Origin: Pseudogemmatithrix spongiicola
GTDB lineage: Bacteria; Gemmatimonadota; Gemmatimonadetes; Gemmatimonadales; Gemmatimonadaceae
Reading direction: 5' to 3'
DNA: 64,000 nucleotides
NCBI RefSeq assembly: GCF_030623445.1
Contig: NZ_CP130613.1
Location: 186,001 to 250,000 of the forward strand
Shown: positions 11,554-23,348 of the stretch, in pieces
How positions within the stretch are numbered: the stretch's first letter is position 1
How the letters are laid out: every line of letters begins with the position of its first letter
Position numbers and translations under genes: made by a program
Notes under the pieces: model-generated
The model's input: only the letters and a program-made list of their open reading frames with translations
Databases searched by the model: none
Told to the model about the DNA's origin: nothing

Positions 11554-13019
11554 ATGCCTGCGGCGCAATCTCGCGCTCGACGCATCGGCGCGGTCGCCGG
11601 CGTCACGCTGGCGATTCTCCTGCTCCTTGTCATTCCGGCCGCCGGGCCCAGTGTTCCGCCGATGCCGCCCGAGGGCAGTCCGTTCGTGTGGGGGAGCGAT
11701 TCGCTCTGGGCGGCGCTCGAAGCGCAATTCGCGGCGGAGCGCGCCAGCGGCTGTGCCGATTCCGCGTCGACGGCTGCGGAGATGCGCCGTTTCGAGACGG
11801 ACGTGCAGGTGCTGCGGCGCGCCGATGCCGCGACGCTCGACTCGCTGGGCCTGCGCTTCTTCGCGCTGGCGCCGCGTGTGGCGAGCTGTGCGGAACTGGT
11901 GCCGCGCTTCGTGCAGCTGCAGGCGACGTGGCGCAGCACGGCGAAACGGGTCTCCGTCGACTGGGATCCACGCGAGCGCACGACGCGGGATGCCTTGTAC
12001 CGCGCGCTCTACGGCGGTCGCGCCGCCGTCGAGGAAGTGATCCTACAGCAGCCGCGCATGGTGCCGGCGCTCGTGCAGGACGCAGAGGTGGCATCCGCAA
12101 CGCCGAGCGCGGTGGTGCAAGGTGTCCTGTTGCACTCCGGCGACATCCTGGTCTCGCGCGGCGGCTATCCGACTTCGGCGCTCATCGCACGGGGCAACGA
12201 CTACGCGGGCAACTTCTCGCACATCGCGCTGGTGCACATCGACCCGGCGACACGCGCGGTGTCGGTGATCGAGGCGCACATCGAACTCGGCGTGGCCGTC
12301 ACCACGGCCGAGGGATATCTCGCCGACAAGAAGCTGCGCGTGATGCTCCTGCGTCCGCGGCCCGATCTACCTGCGCTCATCGCCGATCCGCAGCTGCCCC
12401 ACAAGGCGGCGCAGGCGATGCTGGACCGCGCGCAGCGCGAGCACATTCCCTACGACTTCGCCATGGACTACCAGGATCCGGCGAAGTTGTTCTGCTCCGA
12501 AGTGGCGTCGCAGGGATATCGCTCGCAGGGGCTCACGCTCTGGATGGGCACGTCGACCATCTCACGCCCGGGACTGCGGCAGTGGCTGGCCTCATTCGGC
12601 GTGGAGCACTTCGAGACCCAAGAGCCGAGCGACCTCGAGTACGATCCACAACTCGCCGTCGTGGCGGAGTGGCGTGACCCGACGACGCTCTTCGAGGATC
12701 ACGTGGACAACGCCGTCGTCGACGCGATGCTCGAAGGCGCCGACCGCGGTGACCGGCTGGGGTATGCTTGGCACGAGCTTCCGGTTGCGCGCGTGCTGAA
12801 GGGCTGGAGCTGGCTGCGGGAACGCACGGGCGGTGTGGGCCCGATTCCCGAAGGCATGGCAGCGGCTGCGGCGCTGCGCAACCGCGGCTACAACGCGCGA
12901 CACGACGCACTCAGCGCGGAGGTCCTGCGCCGCGCCGAGGCGTGGCGCGCGGCGCAGGGATATCCGCCTCCGTACTGGGCGCTGGTGGCGTTGGCGCGCG
13001 AGGCGGTGGCTGCCTCGCG

Positions 13020-13023
<4 letters not shown>
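11554..13023 (+). CDS. Membrane-anchored permuted papain-like (YiiX/NlpC-P60 type) hydrolase
   Basis: 489 residues with an N-terminal membrane anchor (about residues 11-30). A central block matches the YiiX/YebB permuted papain fold: GDILVSRGG, then NFSHIALVH with the histidine, an acidic IEAHIELG, and [12 protein letters not shown] with the probable catalytic cysteine. Such enzymes may cut amide bonds in peptidoglycan or lipids; substrate not known here. It starts 2 nt after the kinase stop and is probably co-expressed. Its TAG overlaps the stop of the convergent thiolase gene within CTAG. Confidence 0.75.
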
Positions 13024-14192
<1,169 letters not shown>

Positions 14193-14214
14193 ATGATCTC
14201 CGTGTGAGCGCCGC

Positions 14215-16539
14215 TCAGTTGCGCAGCGGCTTGCCGGTGGTGAGGGTGTGCGCGATGCGGGCCTGCGTCTCCTTGGTGCCGAGGAGGCGGAGGAAGGCGT
14301 CGCGCTCGAGGTCGAGCAGGTCCTGCTCGGTGACCTCGCGCGGCGGTCCGTCGCCACCGGCGAGGATCACCGCGACCTCGTGGCCGATGCGGAGGTCGTG
14401 GTCGCTGGCCTGGCCTGCTTCCTTGAACGACCAGAGCGCGTAGTCGAGGTTGGCGACGGCGGCGCGACCCATCGACGTCATCTTGCGCATGGTCGGCGCC
14501 ACGTAGTCCGGCGCCAAGTCGAGCACGCGGGCCTTGGCATCGGCGATCAGCACGTCGCGGTTCATGGTGATGCGATCGGCGATCGGTCGCAGGAAGCCCA
14601 TGCTGCGCGCCTCGTGCGCGCTGGTGCTGGTCTGCGCGAGCGCGATGAGCTTGAAGGCGCGCTTGAGACCCTCGAACGCGTCGGCTTCCTCGTAGGGGGC
14701 GAGCGCGTTGGTGAAGCGGAAGGCGAGCTCCTTGGTGCCGCCGCCACCGGGGATCAACCCGACGCCGACTTCGACCAAGCCCATGTACAGCTCGGCGTGC
14801 GCCTGGATGCGATCGCAGTGCAGCGAGATCTCGCAGCCGCCACCCAGCGTGAGGCCGAACGGTGCGGCGACGACGGGAATCGGCGCGAAGCGGAAGGACA
14901 TCACGGTGTCCTGGAAGCGCTTGGTGAGCATTTCCAGCGACTTCCAGTCGCCCTTCTCGAGGAGCTGCCGCGGGCCGGCGAGGTTCGCGCCGGCGGTGAA
15001 GGTGCGCGGATCGTCGTTGCCGATGACGAGGCCGGCGAGTCCGTTCTTGACGCCGTAGTCCAGCGCCCACTCGGCGAGGTCCATGACGCCGACGCCCAGC
15101 GTGTTCATCTTGCCGCAGAACTCGAGGCAGGCGACGTCGTGGCCGAGATCGATGACGCGCGCCTCGGCGTTCTCGCGGACGACCTTGCCGGCGCGCCGCA
15201 GGTGGCCAAGCGCGATCTGGCCGGGAATGGCCGGCACGGCGACGCGGTTGTTTTCGCCGAGCGACGGGACGAGCGTGCTGCCGTTGACGTCGGCATAGAA
15301 CGCGTTGCCGGCGCGCGCGAGCAGGTCGGGGACGGACTTGCCCTGCTGCTGGATCGCCGAGCGCAGCCAATCGAGACCGAAGGCGTCCATCGCCTTGAAG
15401 GGGCCGAGCTCCCAGCCGTAGCCCCACTCCATCGCGCGGTCGATCGCGGCGAGGTCGAAGGCCAGCTCCGGGGCGAGCGTGCAGGCGTAGTGGCACTGCT
15501 CGACGAGCAGCTCGCGCAGGAAGTCGCCGTCCTTGCCCGGCAGGTCGCGGGCGGCGCGGAGGCGCTCGGTGAGCGGCTTCTTGAGTATCGCGTCGATGGC
15601 GTCGGTGGTGTAGCGGCCGACGTTCTGGTACTCGAGTGTCTTCCAGTCGAGGGCGAGGATGTCCTGCTTGTCCTTCTTGTAGAAGCCCTGTCTGGTCTTG
15701 TCGCCGAGGCGGCCCTGCTTGACCAGCTCATGCACGAAGGGCACGAGGGCGAGGTCTTCGCCGGTGGTCTGCGAGAGCCCGGCGGTGACGTGCACGAGCA
15801 CATCGAGGCCGGAGAGATCGCCGGTGCGGAAGGTGGCGGTCTTGGCACGGCCGATGAGGGCGCCCGTGAGCGTGTCGACCGCGGGGATCGAGAGCTCGTG
15901 CTTCACCATCAAGCGGCCGGCGACGACCATGCCATGCACGCCGAGTCGGTTGGCGACGAAACCGGGCACGTCCTTGGCGAGCACGATGCCCTTGCCGAGG
16001 ATGCGCTCTTGGAAGTGGCGGATGCTGCTGAGCACCTCGTCATGCGTCTCGGGCGTGGGGATCAGCTCGAGGAGGTGCATGTACCGCGGCGGATTGAAGT
16101 AGTGCGTGCCGAGGAAGCGTTCGCGGAAGCGCTTGCTGCGACCCTCGAGCAAGATCGCCATCGGGATCCCCGAGGTATTCGAGGTCACGATGGCGTCGGG
16201 GGCGAGCGATTCCAACTTCGCGAAGAGTTCCTGCTTGGGCGCGGGCTTCTCGATGATCGCTTCGCAGATCCAGGAGCAGTCGGCGAGCAGCGCGAGGTGG
16301 TCGGCGGTGTTGCCGGTGGTGATGCGAGACGCGGCGCTGGCGTCCATGAAGGCGGCAGGCTTCGCCTTGCGTACCCGATCGAGCCCCTCGCGGGCGGGCT
16401 TGGAGCGGTCGGGGTGTGTGGGGTCGTCGTGGCCCGGGATGTCGAGCAGGACGACGGGGAGTCCGGCGGAGGCCGCGAGGGCGGCGATCCCGGCTCCCAT
16501 GGCGCCGGCGCCGATGACGCCGACCTTGGTGATCCGCAT
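14215..16539 (-). CDS. fadN: 3-hydroxyacyl-CoA dehydrogenase / enoyl-CoA hydratase (FadN-like order)
   Basis: 774 residues, ATG at 16539 with AGGAG upstream. The NAD-binding dehydrogenase comes first ([18 protein letters not shown]), its C-terminal domains follow ([27 protein letters not shown]), and a crotonase-type hydratase domain comes last ([29 protein letters not shown]). This order is that of Bacillus FadN and the reverse of E. coli FadB. With the thiolase it supplies three beta-oxidation steps. First gene of a minus-strand operon. Confidence 0.93.
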   Translation of the reverse strand: MRITKVGVIGAGAMGAGIAALAASAGLPVVLLDIPGHDDPTHPDRSKPAREGLDRVRKAKPAAFMDASAASRITTGNTADHLALLADCSWICEAIIEKPAPKQELFAKLESLAPDAIVTSNTSGIPMAILLEGRSKRFRERFLGTHYFNPPRYMHLLELIPTPETHDEVLSSIRHFQERILGKGIVLAKDVPGFVANRLGVHGMVVAGRLMVKHELSIPAVDTLTGALIGRAKTATFRTGDLSGLDVLVHVTAGLSQTTGEDLALVPFVHELVKQGRLGDKTRQGFYKKDKQDILALDWKTLEYQNVGRYTTDAIDAILKKPLTERLRAARDLPGKDGDFLRELLVEQCHYACTLAPELAFDLAAIDRAMEWGYGWELGPFKAMDAFGLDWLRSAIQQQGKSVPDLLARAGNAFYADVNGSTLVPSLGENNRVAVPAIPGQIALGHLRRAGKVVRENAEARVIDLGHDVACLEFCGKMNTLGVGVMDLAEWALDYGVKNGLAGLVIGNDDPRTFTAGANLAGPRQLLEKGDWKSLEMLTKRFQDTVMSFRFAPIPVVAAPFGLTLGGGCEISLHCDRIQAHAELYMGLVEVGVGLIPGGGGTKELAFRFTNALAPYEEADAFEGLKRAFKLIALAQTSTSAHEARSMGFLRPIADRITMNRDVLIADAKARVLDLAPDYVAPTMRKMTSMGRAAVANLDYALWSFKEAGQASDHDLRIGHEVAVILAGGDGPPREVTEQDLLDLERDAFLRLLGTKETQARIAHTLTTGKPLRN

Positions 16540-16660
16540 TGCTGCTCCTACAGGAAAGGGTCTGCGGGGTGTGGCGCAGGGCGCCACGGCGGCCGTCGCA
16601 GGGCTCGGGCCGCCATACGGAATGTAGTAGTTGTCACTGGCTGGCGTTCGCGTCCGAGCC

Positions 16661-16666
16661 TACCTT
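16661..16666 (+). promoter_or_regulatory. TAnnTT -10 element placing the methylase GTG at +1
   Basis: TACCTT, then 6 nt, then the GTG at 16673. A -10 hexamer ends at about -7, so transcription would begin at the start codon (leaderless). One of ten such cases in the window. Confidence 0.5.
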
Positions 16667-16672
16667 GGGCGG

Positions 16673-17737
16673 GTGATCAAGTACCTCGGCTCCAAGCGGA
16701 AGCTCGTCCCGCGCATCGTGGGATTGGCGCAGGCGATTCCCGGGGCGCGGACGGCGTTGGACCTCTTCACGGGGACGACGCGCGTGGCGCAGGGACTCAA
16801 GCGCGCCGGCTTCATGGTGACCGCCAACGACCTCGCCAGCTACAGCGAGGTGTTGGCGCAGGCGTACATCGCGGCGGATGCGCGCGCGGTGGACGTGGCG
16901 GCCGTGGAGGCGATGTTGGCCGAGCTGAACGCGCTGCCGGGGGTGCGCGGGTACTTCACGCGCACGTTCTGCGAGGACGCGCGCTACGTGCAGCCGGCGA
17001 ACGGCATGCGCGTCGATGCCATCCGCGGGCGCATCGAGACGATCACGGCGGATGCGACGGAGCGCGCGATCCTGCTGGCGGCGCTGTTGGAGGCGACGGA
17101 CCGCGTGGATTCCACGACGGGCCTGCAGATGGCCTACCTGAAGCAGTGGTCGGCGCGGAGTCACCGGCCGCTGCGGCTGCGCCTGCCGATACTCCTGGAC
17201 GGAGCAGGGCGCGCGTTGCGGCTTGACGCCCGCGAGGCGGTGACCCTGCTCGGCCAGTACGACGTGGCGTACCTGGATCCGCCGTATAACCAGCATTCCT
17301 ACTATCGGAACTATCACGTGTGGGAAACCTTGGTGCGCGGGGATGCGCCGCCCGCTTACGGCGTGGCGCGCAAGCGCGAGGACTGCCGCACGACGCGCAG
17401 CGTGTTCAATGCACGGGCCGGCGCGGCGGAGCGCGCGCTCGGTGAGGTGCTCGCCGCGGTGCCGGCGCGGCATGTGATCCTCTCGTTCTCGGACGAAGGA
17501 TTCGTGTCGTTGGATGCGCTGCGCGCGATGCTGCAGGCGCGCTTCGGCGACGTGGCGGCGGTGCCGGTGCCGTCGAAGCGCTATGTGGGCGCGAAGATCG
17601 GCATCTACTCGACCGATGGAAGCCTGGTCGGGGCCCCCGGCCACTTGATGAACACGGAGTGGCTGTTCGTCGCGGGGCCCGATGCCGCGGGGATCTCGGC
17701 GCGTGCGGACGGCGTGGCGCTGGCGGAGGTCGCGTGA
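16673..17737 (+). CDS. DNA adenine methyltransferase, D12 class
   Basis: 354 residues from the GTG at 16673, which gives the usual N-terminus IKYLGSKRKLVP. A TTG 14 codons upstream is possible but a promoter-like hexamer lies between. Motif I is LDLFTGTTRVAQGLK and motif IV is YLDPPYNQHSYYRNYH, the DPPY of N6-adenine methylases of the Dam/FokI group. No restriction enzyme gene is adjacent, so it is probably an orphan methylase or one that marks DNA for regulation; recognition site unknown. Its TGA overlaps the next gene's GTG. Confidence 0.88.
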   Translation: MIKYLGSKRKLVPRIVGLAQAIPGARTALDLFTGTTRVAQGLKRAGFMVTANDLASYSEVLAQAYIAADARAVDVAAVEAMLAELNALPGVRGYFTRTFCEDARYVQPANGMRVDAIRGRIETITADATERAILLAALLEATDRVDSTTGLQMAYLKQWSARSHRPLRLRLPILLDGAGRALRLDAREAVTLLGQYDVAYLDPPYNQHSYYRNYHVWETLVRGDAPPAYGVARKREDCRTTRSVFNARAGAAERALGEVLAAVPARHVILSFSDEGFVSLDALRAMLQARFGDVAAVPVPSKRYVGAKIGIYSTDGSLVGAPGHLMNTEWLFVAGPDAAGISARADGVALAEVA

Positions 17738-18393
17738 ACGCGCCTGGGCATTCGGCGGTCGCGGCGGAGCACTGGTTGCCGGTGCACACGGCGTTGGTGC
17801 AGGGCTTGGTGCACGCCTGCAACAATCGCGTGGCCGCGCTCAGCGGCATCACGCAGCTCTACGAAGCGCAGCTCTCCACGAGCGAAGAGGGCATGCAGCA
17901 GTTGGGGGGCGAAGTGGAGCGGATGCGGCAGTTGATGGCGATGTTCCGCTTGGTGTCGGCGACGGGTGGCTCGCGTCGCGAGCCGGCGCGCATGGGCGAG
18001 GCGCTGCGGTCGGCGGCGGCGTTGCTGGCGTATCACCTGGAGGCGCGCCAGGCGCAGTTCACCGCGCCCGAGGATTCTCCGGACGTGGAGCCGGTGCTCC
18101 TGCTGACGGGCGATCCGCTGCGCTTCGCACTGCTCGCGTACTTGGCCGCCGCGGCCGGCGCGGGAAAGGGCGGTGGCGTGACGGCGTCGGTGGCGCGGGT
18201 GCTCGACGAAACGCTGGTGACGATCACGGCGCCGGGGCGCGAGGCGGACCTGCGTGCACGCGAGGAGTTCACGGCGTTGGCACAGGCGGCAGAGCGCGAA
18301 GGGGGAAGCCTCCGCAGCGCGCCGGGGCCCGACGGGTCTGTGCTGCTGCTGCTCGCGTTGCCCGGTCTGCAAAAGGCGACGGCGCGGGGTTAG
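17734..18393 (+). CDS. Histidine-kinase-like protein, degenerate
   Basis: 219 residues, GTG overlapping the methylase stop (GTGA). The segment LVHACNNRVAALSGITQLYE resembles the H-box of histidine kinase DHp domains, with a histidine followed by Asn-Asn. The second half (LLTGDPLRFALLAYLAAAA) resembles an N-box of an ATPase domain, but clear G-boxes are missing. It may be a phosphotransfer or scaffold protein rather than an active kinase. Coupling to a DNA methylase is unusual. Family assignment is tentative. Confidence 0.7.
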   Translation: MNAPGHSAVAAEHWLPVHTALVQGLVHACNNRVAALSGITQLYEAQLSTSEEGMQQLGGEVERMRQLMAMFRLVSATGGSRREPARMGEALRSAAALLAYHLEARQAQFTAPEDSPDVEPVLLLTGDPLRFALLAYLAAAAGAGKGGGVTASVARVLDETLVTITAPGREADLRAREEFTALAQAAEREGGSLRSAPGPDGSVLLLLALPGLQKATARG

Positions 18394-18403
18394 CCGCGCC
18401 GTC
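18378..18403 (+). terminator. Hairpin with the stop codon in its loop
   Basis: GACGGCGCGG (18378-18387) pairs perfectly with CCGCGCCGTC (18394-18403). The 6-nt loop holds the TAG stop of the upstream gene. Probably the terminator of the methylase pair. The same layout is seen at 63801-63834. Confidence 0.65.
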
Positions 18404-18439
18404 GGGTACTACCGCTGCGTGTCGCGCGGGGTGCTCGCG

Positions 18440-18871
18440 TTAGAACGCGCGCTCGGCGTCGATCCGCAGGTGCTGCTGCCAGTCGGTGCCGGCGGCGTCG
18501 GTGACGCGGACCCGGACCGGGATGGTGGCGCCGTTGGTGACGTCGCCCAAACCGATGGTGGCGGGCGTGGCGGTCCAGTTGCCGTTCTGGTCGAGCACCG
18601 TGACGCCTTCCGGGAGCTCGAGGGCGTCGAGCGTCCAGCGGACGTTGCCGCGCACCGTGTAGGTGGCGAGGTACTCGGTGAAGCCGTTGCCCTTATGGGT
18701 CTGGGTGAGGGCGACCGTTTCGGTGGCGCGGAGGTAGGCGGGGATCGTCAACCCGGCGGTGACGCGGACGGTGGCACGCGCCCCGTTCCCAACGGCCAGC
18801 GCAGTGGTCTGCGCGGCAACCGGCGCTGCGGTGATCAGCGCTGCGGCGAGGATGAGGGTCAGGGTGCGCAT
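18440..18871 (-). CDS. Secreted protein of unknown function under a sigma54-like promoter
   Basis: 143 residues, ATG at 18871 with CGGAG upstream. A clear signal peptide (about residues 1-21, ending AAPVAAQ). The mature part is Thr/Val-rich and beta-like (IPVRVRVTDAAGTDWQQHLRIDAERAF), with no cysteines or known motif; an Ig-like or pilus-associated fold is possible. Its upstream region has the same paired dyads and -24-like element as the sigma factor gene at 19745, so it is probably activated by the NtrC-type regulator nearby. Confidence 0.8.
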   Translation of the reverse strand: MRTLTLILAAALITAAPVAAQTTALAVGNGARATVRVTAGLTIPAYLRATETVALTQTHKGNGFTEYLATYTVRGNVRWTLDALELPEGVTVLDQNGNWTATPATIGLGDVTNGATIPVRVRVTDAAGTDWQQHLRIDAERAF

Positions 18872-18903
18872 ATCGAGCTCCGTTAGGTTCTGACCCCTTC
18901 TAT

Positions 18904-18920
18904 TTCACGTTCTGTGCCGC
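18904..18920 (-). promoter_or_regulatory. Sigma54-like promoter of the secreted protein
   Basis: On the minus strand GCGGCAC-N5-GTGAA. GGCAC matches the sigma54 -24 element exactly; the -12 part has GA where GC is usual, 10 nt after the GG. The predicted start near 18894 leaves a leader of about 23 nt. The same sequence pattern occurs before the sigma factor gene (19784-19800). Confidence 0.55.
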
Positions 18921-18987
18921 TCTTTGTATCCTCGTAAGTGATTGCTTTGTAATGACTTACTGAATTTCATCCTAGGGTTCACCACCC

Positions 18988-19017
18988 GGCAATTTTCGCC
19001 GAGTGGCAAGAGTTGCC
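18988..19017 (-). promoter_or_regulatory. Paired 13-bp dyads, likely activator sites
   Basis: Two copies of GGCRA-N3-TYGCC, at 18988-19000 and 19005-19017, centres 17 bp apart. Relative to the predicted start they lie at about -100 and -117, the normal place for NtrC-family enhancer sites. GGCAAGAGTTGCC is a perfect dyad. Confidence 0.65.
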
Positions 19018-19034
19018 GAGCAAGTTCTGTTGCG

Positions 19035-19745
19035 TCAGGCGACGCGCGGGTTTGTGAGGCGGAGCTTGAGTTGACGCAGGGCGCGGGCGCGGATGCGGCT
19101 GGCGCCCGATTCGGTGACGCCGAGTCGGGGGGCGATTTCGCGGAGCGGGCGGTCTTCGAAGAAGGAGAGGACGAGGACTTCGAGGGCGTCGCGGTCGAGC
19201 GAGTGCAGGGCCTCGCGCAGGCGTTCGCGTTCGCGCTCCCGATCGAGTTCGAGATCGAGGTCGGGGTCGACGGCGGGAATGCGATCTTCGCGGCGCGGGG
19301 TGTCGATGTGCGGCGGCGCCTGGCTGGCGTCGAGACTCAAGGGTGTGGCGTCGAGCGCCTCGCGTTCCCAGGCGAGCAGTCCGAGGAGGTCGGTGTCGAG
19401 CGCGTCGGCGAGTTCCTGGCTGTCGGGATTGCGGTGCAGCGACTGCGCGAGGGAATCGCGGGTGCGTTCGAGTCGGCGGGCGCGGGTTCGCGCGCCGCGC
19501 GTGAGCGGATCGACGCGACGGAGTTCGTCGAGCATGGCGCCGCGGATGCGCGTGGCGGCGTAGGTGGAGAACGCGAGTCCGCGGGAGGCGTCGAAGGCTT
19601 CGGCGGCGGCGAGGAGTCCCCCGAGGCCGGCGCTGACGAGCTCGTCGAGATCGGCGTCGTCGGCGAGCGTCGTGTGCAGCCGGCGGGCGAGATAGTGCAC
19701 CAGCCCGATGTGGCGCTGCACGAGTTCGTCGCGGTGGAAAGACAT
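19035..19745 (-). CDS. RNA polymerase sigma factor, FliA/WhiG type
   Basis: 236 residues, ATG at 19745. Region 2 is visible (LDELVSAGLGGLLAAAEAFD, FSTYAATRIRGAMLDELR) and region 4 ends in a helix-turn-helix (EIAPRLGVTESGASRIRARA). Region 3 is present, so this is a sigma28-like factor rather than ECF type. No flagellar genes are in the window. Its promoter resembles sigma54 sites with upstream dyads, suggesting a sigma54-to-sigma28 cascade driven by the adjacent response regulator. Confidence 0.9.
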   Translation of the reverse strand: MSFHRDELVQRHIGLVHYLARRLHTTLADDADLDELVSAGLGGLLAAAEAFDASRGLAFSTYAATRIRGAMLDELRRVDPLTRGARTRARRLERTRDSLAQSLHRNPDSQELADALDTDLLGLLAWEREALDATPLSLDASQAPPHIDTPRREDRIPAVDPDLDLELDRERERERLREALHSLDRDALEVLVLSFFEDRPLREIAPRLGVTESGASRIRARALRQLKLRLTNPRVA

Positions 19746-19783
19746 CCTGAGACTCCGAGGCGTGATGGTCCGCCGATAGGGAG

Positions 19784-19800
19784 TTCAGGAATCGTGCCGC
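19784..19800 (-). promoter_or_regulatory. Sigma54-like promoter of the FliA-type sigma gene
   Basis: On the minus strand GCGGCAC-N5-CTGAA, same arrangement as at 18904-18920. The predicted start is near 19774 with a 28-nt leader. Confidence 0.55.
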
Positions 19801-19865
19801 AGCGAAATTCTGCTAAACTACTTCAAATCAACGACTTACACTCAGCGGGCAACGCAAAATCGCCC

Positions 19866-19895
19866 GGCGAATCTCGCCGAGCGGCAGTTTTCGCC
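19866..19895 (-). promoter_or_regulatory. Paired 13-bp dyads upstream of the sigma gene
   Basis: GGCRA-N3-TYGCC dyads at 19866-19878 and 19883-19895, centres 17 bp apart, at about -98 and -115 from the predicted start. GGCGAATCTCGCC is a perfect dyad. Spacing and position match the pair at 18988-19017 almost exactly. Confidence 0.65.
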
Positions 19896-19907
19896 GAGTT
19901 GTAATGG

Positions 19908-21293
<1,386 letters not shown>

Positions 21294-21307
21294 CGCTCGG
21301 ACGAAGG

Positions 21308-21313
21308 TAACTT
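21308..21313 (+). promoter_or_regulatory. TAnnTT -10 element placing the AlkA-like ATG at +1
   Basis: TAACTT, 6 nt, then ATG 21320. On the opposite strand the same bases give TACCTT, 10 nt upstream of the regulator's ATG, so the divergent promoters may overlap. Confidence 0.5.
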
Positions 21314-21319
21314 CCGCGC

Positions 21320-21940
21320 ATGCCTCCACGCCACGCGAAGGCCATCGCGCACCTGAGCGCCGTCGATCCGATCCTCGGCCGCTGGATCGCGCAGGCCGGC
21401 CCCTGCTCGCTGACGCGCGAGCGCAGCGGGACCCATTTCGCCGCTGTCGCGCGTTCCATCATCTACCAGCAGTTGAGCGGCAAGGCGGCCGGGACCATCC
21501 ACGCGCGCTTCGAGGCGCTGTTCGACGGACGGTCGCCGGAGCCGCACGAGGTGCTGAAGGTCAAGCACACGGCGCTGCGCGGCATCGGGCTCTCGGAGCG
21601 CAAGGCCGAGTACGTGCGCGGCCTCGCGGAAGACGTGCATCGGGGGCGGATCCCGCTCGAGCGCGTGGACGCGATGCCAGACGCCGAGGTGATCGAGACG
21701 CTCACGCAGGTGCGCGGGGTGGGGGAGTGGACCGCGCAGATGTTCTTGATGTTCCGGCTGGGGCGGCTTGATGTGCTGCCGACGCTGGACCTCGGGATAC
21801 AGACCGCCATCAAGCGGCTTTATGGACTGCGCTCGCATCCCAAACCGGAGCGCGTGGCGAAACTCGGCGCCAAGTGGGCGCCTTACCGGACGGTGGCTTC
21901 GTGGTATCTGTGGAGAGTGGTGGACGATCCGCCGCAGTAG
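21320..21940 (+). CDS. DNA-3-methyladenine glycosylase II (AlkA-like, HhH-GPD)
   Basis: 206 residues. Removes alkylated purines from DNA in base excision repair. The helix-hairpin-helix is LTQVRGVGEWTAQMFLMF, followed by the catalytic aspartate in LPTLDLGIQTAIKRLYG. IIYQQLSGKAA matches the conserved segment near the N-terminus. Shorter than E. coli AlkA because the N-terminal TBP-like domain is absent, as in many bacterial homologues. Confidence 0.9.
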   Translation: MPPRHAKAIAHLSAVDPILGRWIAQAGPCSLTRERSGTHFAAVARSIIYQQLSGKAAGTIHARFEALFDGRSPEPHEVLKVKHTALRGIGLSERKAEYVRGLAEDVHRGRIPLERVDAMPDAEVIETLTQVRGVGEWTAQMFLMFRLGRLDVLPTLDLGIQTAIKRLYGLRSHPKPERVAKLGAKWAPYRTVASWYLWRVVDDPPQ

Positions 21941-23328
21941 CGGCGACTGGCTCGGCGTTGCCGCGCGGCACGGTGGTGCAGCGGCGCACCGAGATGCCGG
22001 TGAGCGCCGAGGCGCTGTTCGCCTGGCACGAGCGGCCGGGTGCGTTCGAGCGCTTGACCCCGGGGTTCATGCCGGCGCGCGTGCTCTCGCGCAGCGGCGG
22101 CATCACAGACGGCTCGCGCGTGACGCTGGGCATCCCCGTCGGGCCGGTGACGACGACCTGGGAAATGGAACACGTCGGCTACGTGCAGGGCCGCGAGTTC
22201 CGCGATGTGCAGCGCTCGGGCCCGTTCGCGCACTGGGAGCACATCCACCGGATGGAGCCGCTCGGCGACTCCACGAGTGTGCTCGATGACCGCATCACGT
22301 ATGCGCTGCCGTTGCCGCCCTTCGGCGACGTGGTCGCCGGCTGGTTCACGCGCGAGCGCCTCGAGCGCCTGCTGCAGTGGCGGCATGCACTGACCAAGCT
22401 CGACCTCGAGCGACACGCGCAGTTCGCCGCGCAGCCGCGGCTGCGCATCGCGGTCACGGGCGCCAGCGGATTCCTCGGCACATCGCTCTGCGCCTTTCTC
22501 ACGACGGGCGGGCACAGCGTACTGCGCATCGGGCGCGGGCGCGGCAACGACGTGCACTGGGATCCGGCGCGCGGGCAGCTCGATGCGAGCGCCCTGGAGG
22601 GCGTGGACGCCGTGATCCACCTCGCGGGGTCGAGCGTGGCCGAGCGCTGGACGTCGGAGCACAAGCGCAGCATCCGCGAGAGCCGCGTGCAGTCGACGCG
22701 GTTGATCGCGCAGGCCATCGCGAAGCTCACGCGCAAGCCGCGCGTGCTGCTGAGCGGCTCGGCGATCGGCATCTATGGGTCGCGCGCCGACGAGGTCCTG
22801 GACGAGTCGTCGACGCTCGGCGACGACTTCCTGGCCGACGTGGGGCGCGAGTGGGAAGCCGAGACGCGCGCGGCGGAAGACGCGGGCGTGCGGGTGGTGC
22901 ATCTGCGCACGGGCATCGTGCTCAACCCGGCGGGCGGCGCGCTGGCGAAGATGGTGACGCCGTTCCAGGCGGGCGTGGGCGGCAAGCTCGGCAGCGGTGC
23001 GCAGTGGATGAGTTGGATCAGCCGCGAGGATTGGATCGGCGCGGCGCATCACGCGCTGTTCACCGATACCGTGCGCGGTGCGGTGAATCTCGTGGGGCCG
23101 GAGCCGGTGACCGCCGCGACCTTCGCCGCGACCTTGGCGCGCGTGCTGGGGCGGCCGAACCTGTTTCCTGTGCCGGCGTTCGCGCTCAAGACGCTGTTCG
23201 GCGAGATGGCCGCGGGGACGATCCTCGCGAGCCAGCGCGTAATGCCGAAGGCGCTGCAGACGAGCGGATTCGCGTTCGCGCATCCGTCGCTGGCGACGGC
23301 GCTGCGGTTCGAACTGGGGCTGCTCTAG
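21910..23328 (+). CDS. SRPBCC-domain / TIGR01777-family NAD-dependent epimerase fusion
   Basis: About 472 residues from the GTG at 21910, overlapping the glycosylase 3' end; GTG 21874 or TTG 21958 are alternatives and the start is uncertain. Residues up to about 150 form an SRPBCC/START-like domain (RRTEMPVSAEALFAWHERPG). The rest is a Rossmann epimerase (IAVTGASGFLGTSLC, VIHLAGSSVAERW, YG..) of the YfcH/TIGR01777 group, sometimes annotated as a cell-division inhibitor; the true substrate is unknown. The TAG stop is part of the target duplication of the following IS481 element. Confidence 0.85.
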   Translation: MESGGRSAAVAATGSALPRGTVVQRRTEMPVSAEALFAWHERPGAFERLTPGFMPARVLSRSGGITDGSRVTLGIPVGPVTTTWEMEHVGYVQGREFRDVQRSGPFAHWEHIHRMEPLGDSTSVLDDRITYALPLPPFGDVVAGWFTRERLERLLQWRHALTKLDLERHAQFAAQPRLRIAVTGASGFLGTSLCAFLTTGGHSVLRIGRGRGNDVHWDPARGQLDASALEGVDAVIHLAGSSVAERWTSEHKRSIRESRVQSTRLIAQAIAKLTRKPRVLLSGSAIGIYGSRADEVLDESSTLGDDFLADVGREWEAETRAAEDAGVRVVHLRTGIVLNPAGGALAKMVTPFQAGVGGKLGSGAQWMSWISREDWIGAAHHALFTDTVRGAVNLVGPEPVTAATFAATLARVLGRPNLFPVPAFALKTLFGEMAAGTILASQRVMPKALQTSGFAFAHPSLATALRFELGLL

Positions 23329-23348
23329 GTGTCGGTTCTAAAGAGGTT

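Noticed and set aside
14248-17226. Very long open frames antisense to fadN and sucA (also about 31739-35503 minus)
   Set aside because: They mirror strongly coding genes on the other strand, have no recognisable domains, and are expected in high-GC DNA where stop codons are rare.
19004-19017. TGGCAAGAGTTGC as a sigma54 promoter
   Set aside because: GG and GC are 8 nt apart rather than 10; it is better explained as one of the paired dyads.
19771-19779. GCCGATAG as a sigma28 -10 element (autoregulation of the FliA-type gene)
   Set aside because: It is on the plus strand, facing away from the gene, and has no TAAA-like -35 at the right distance.
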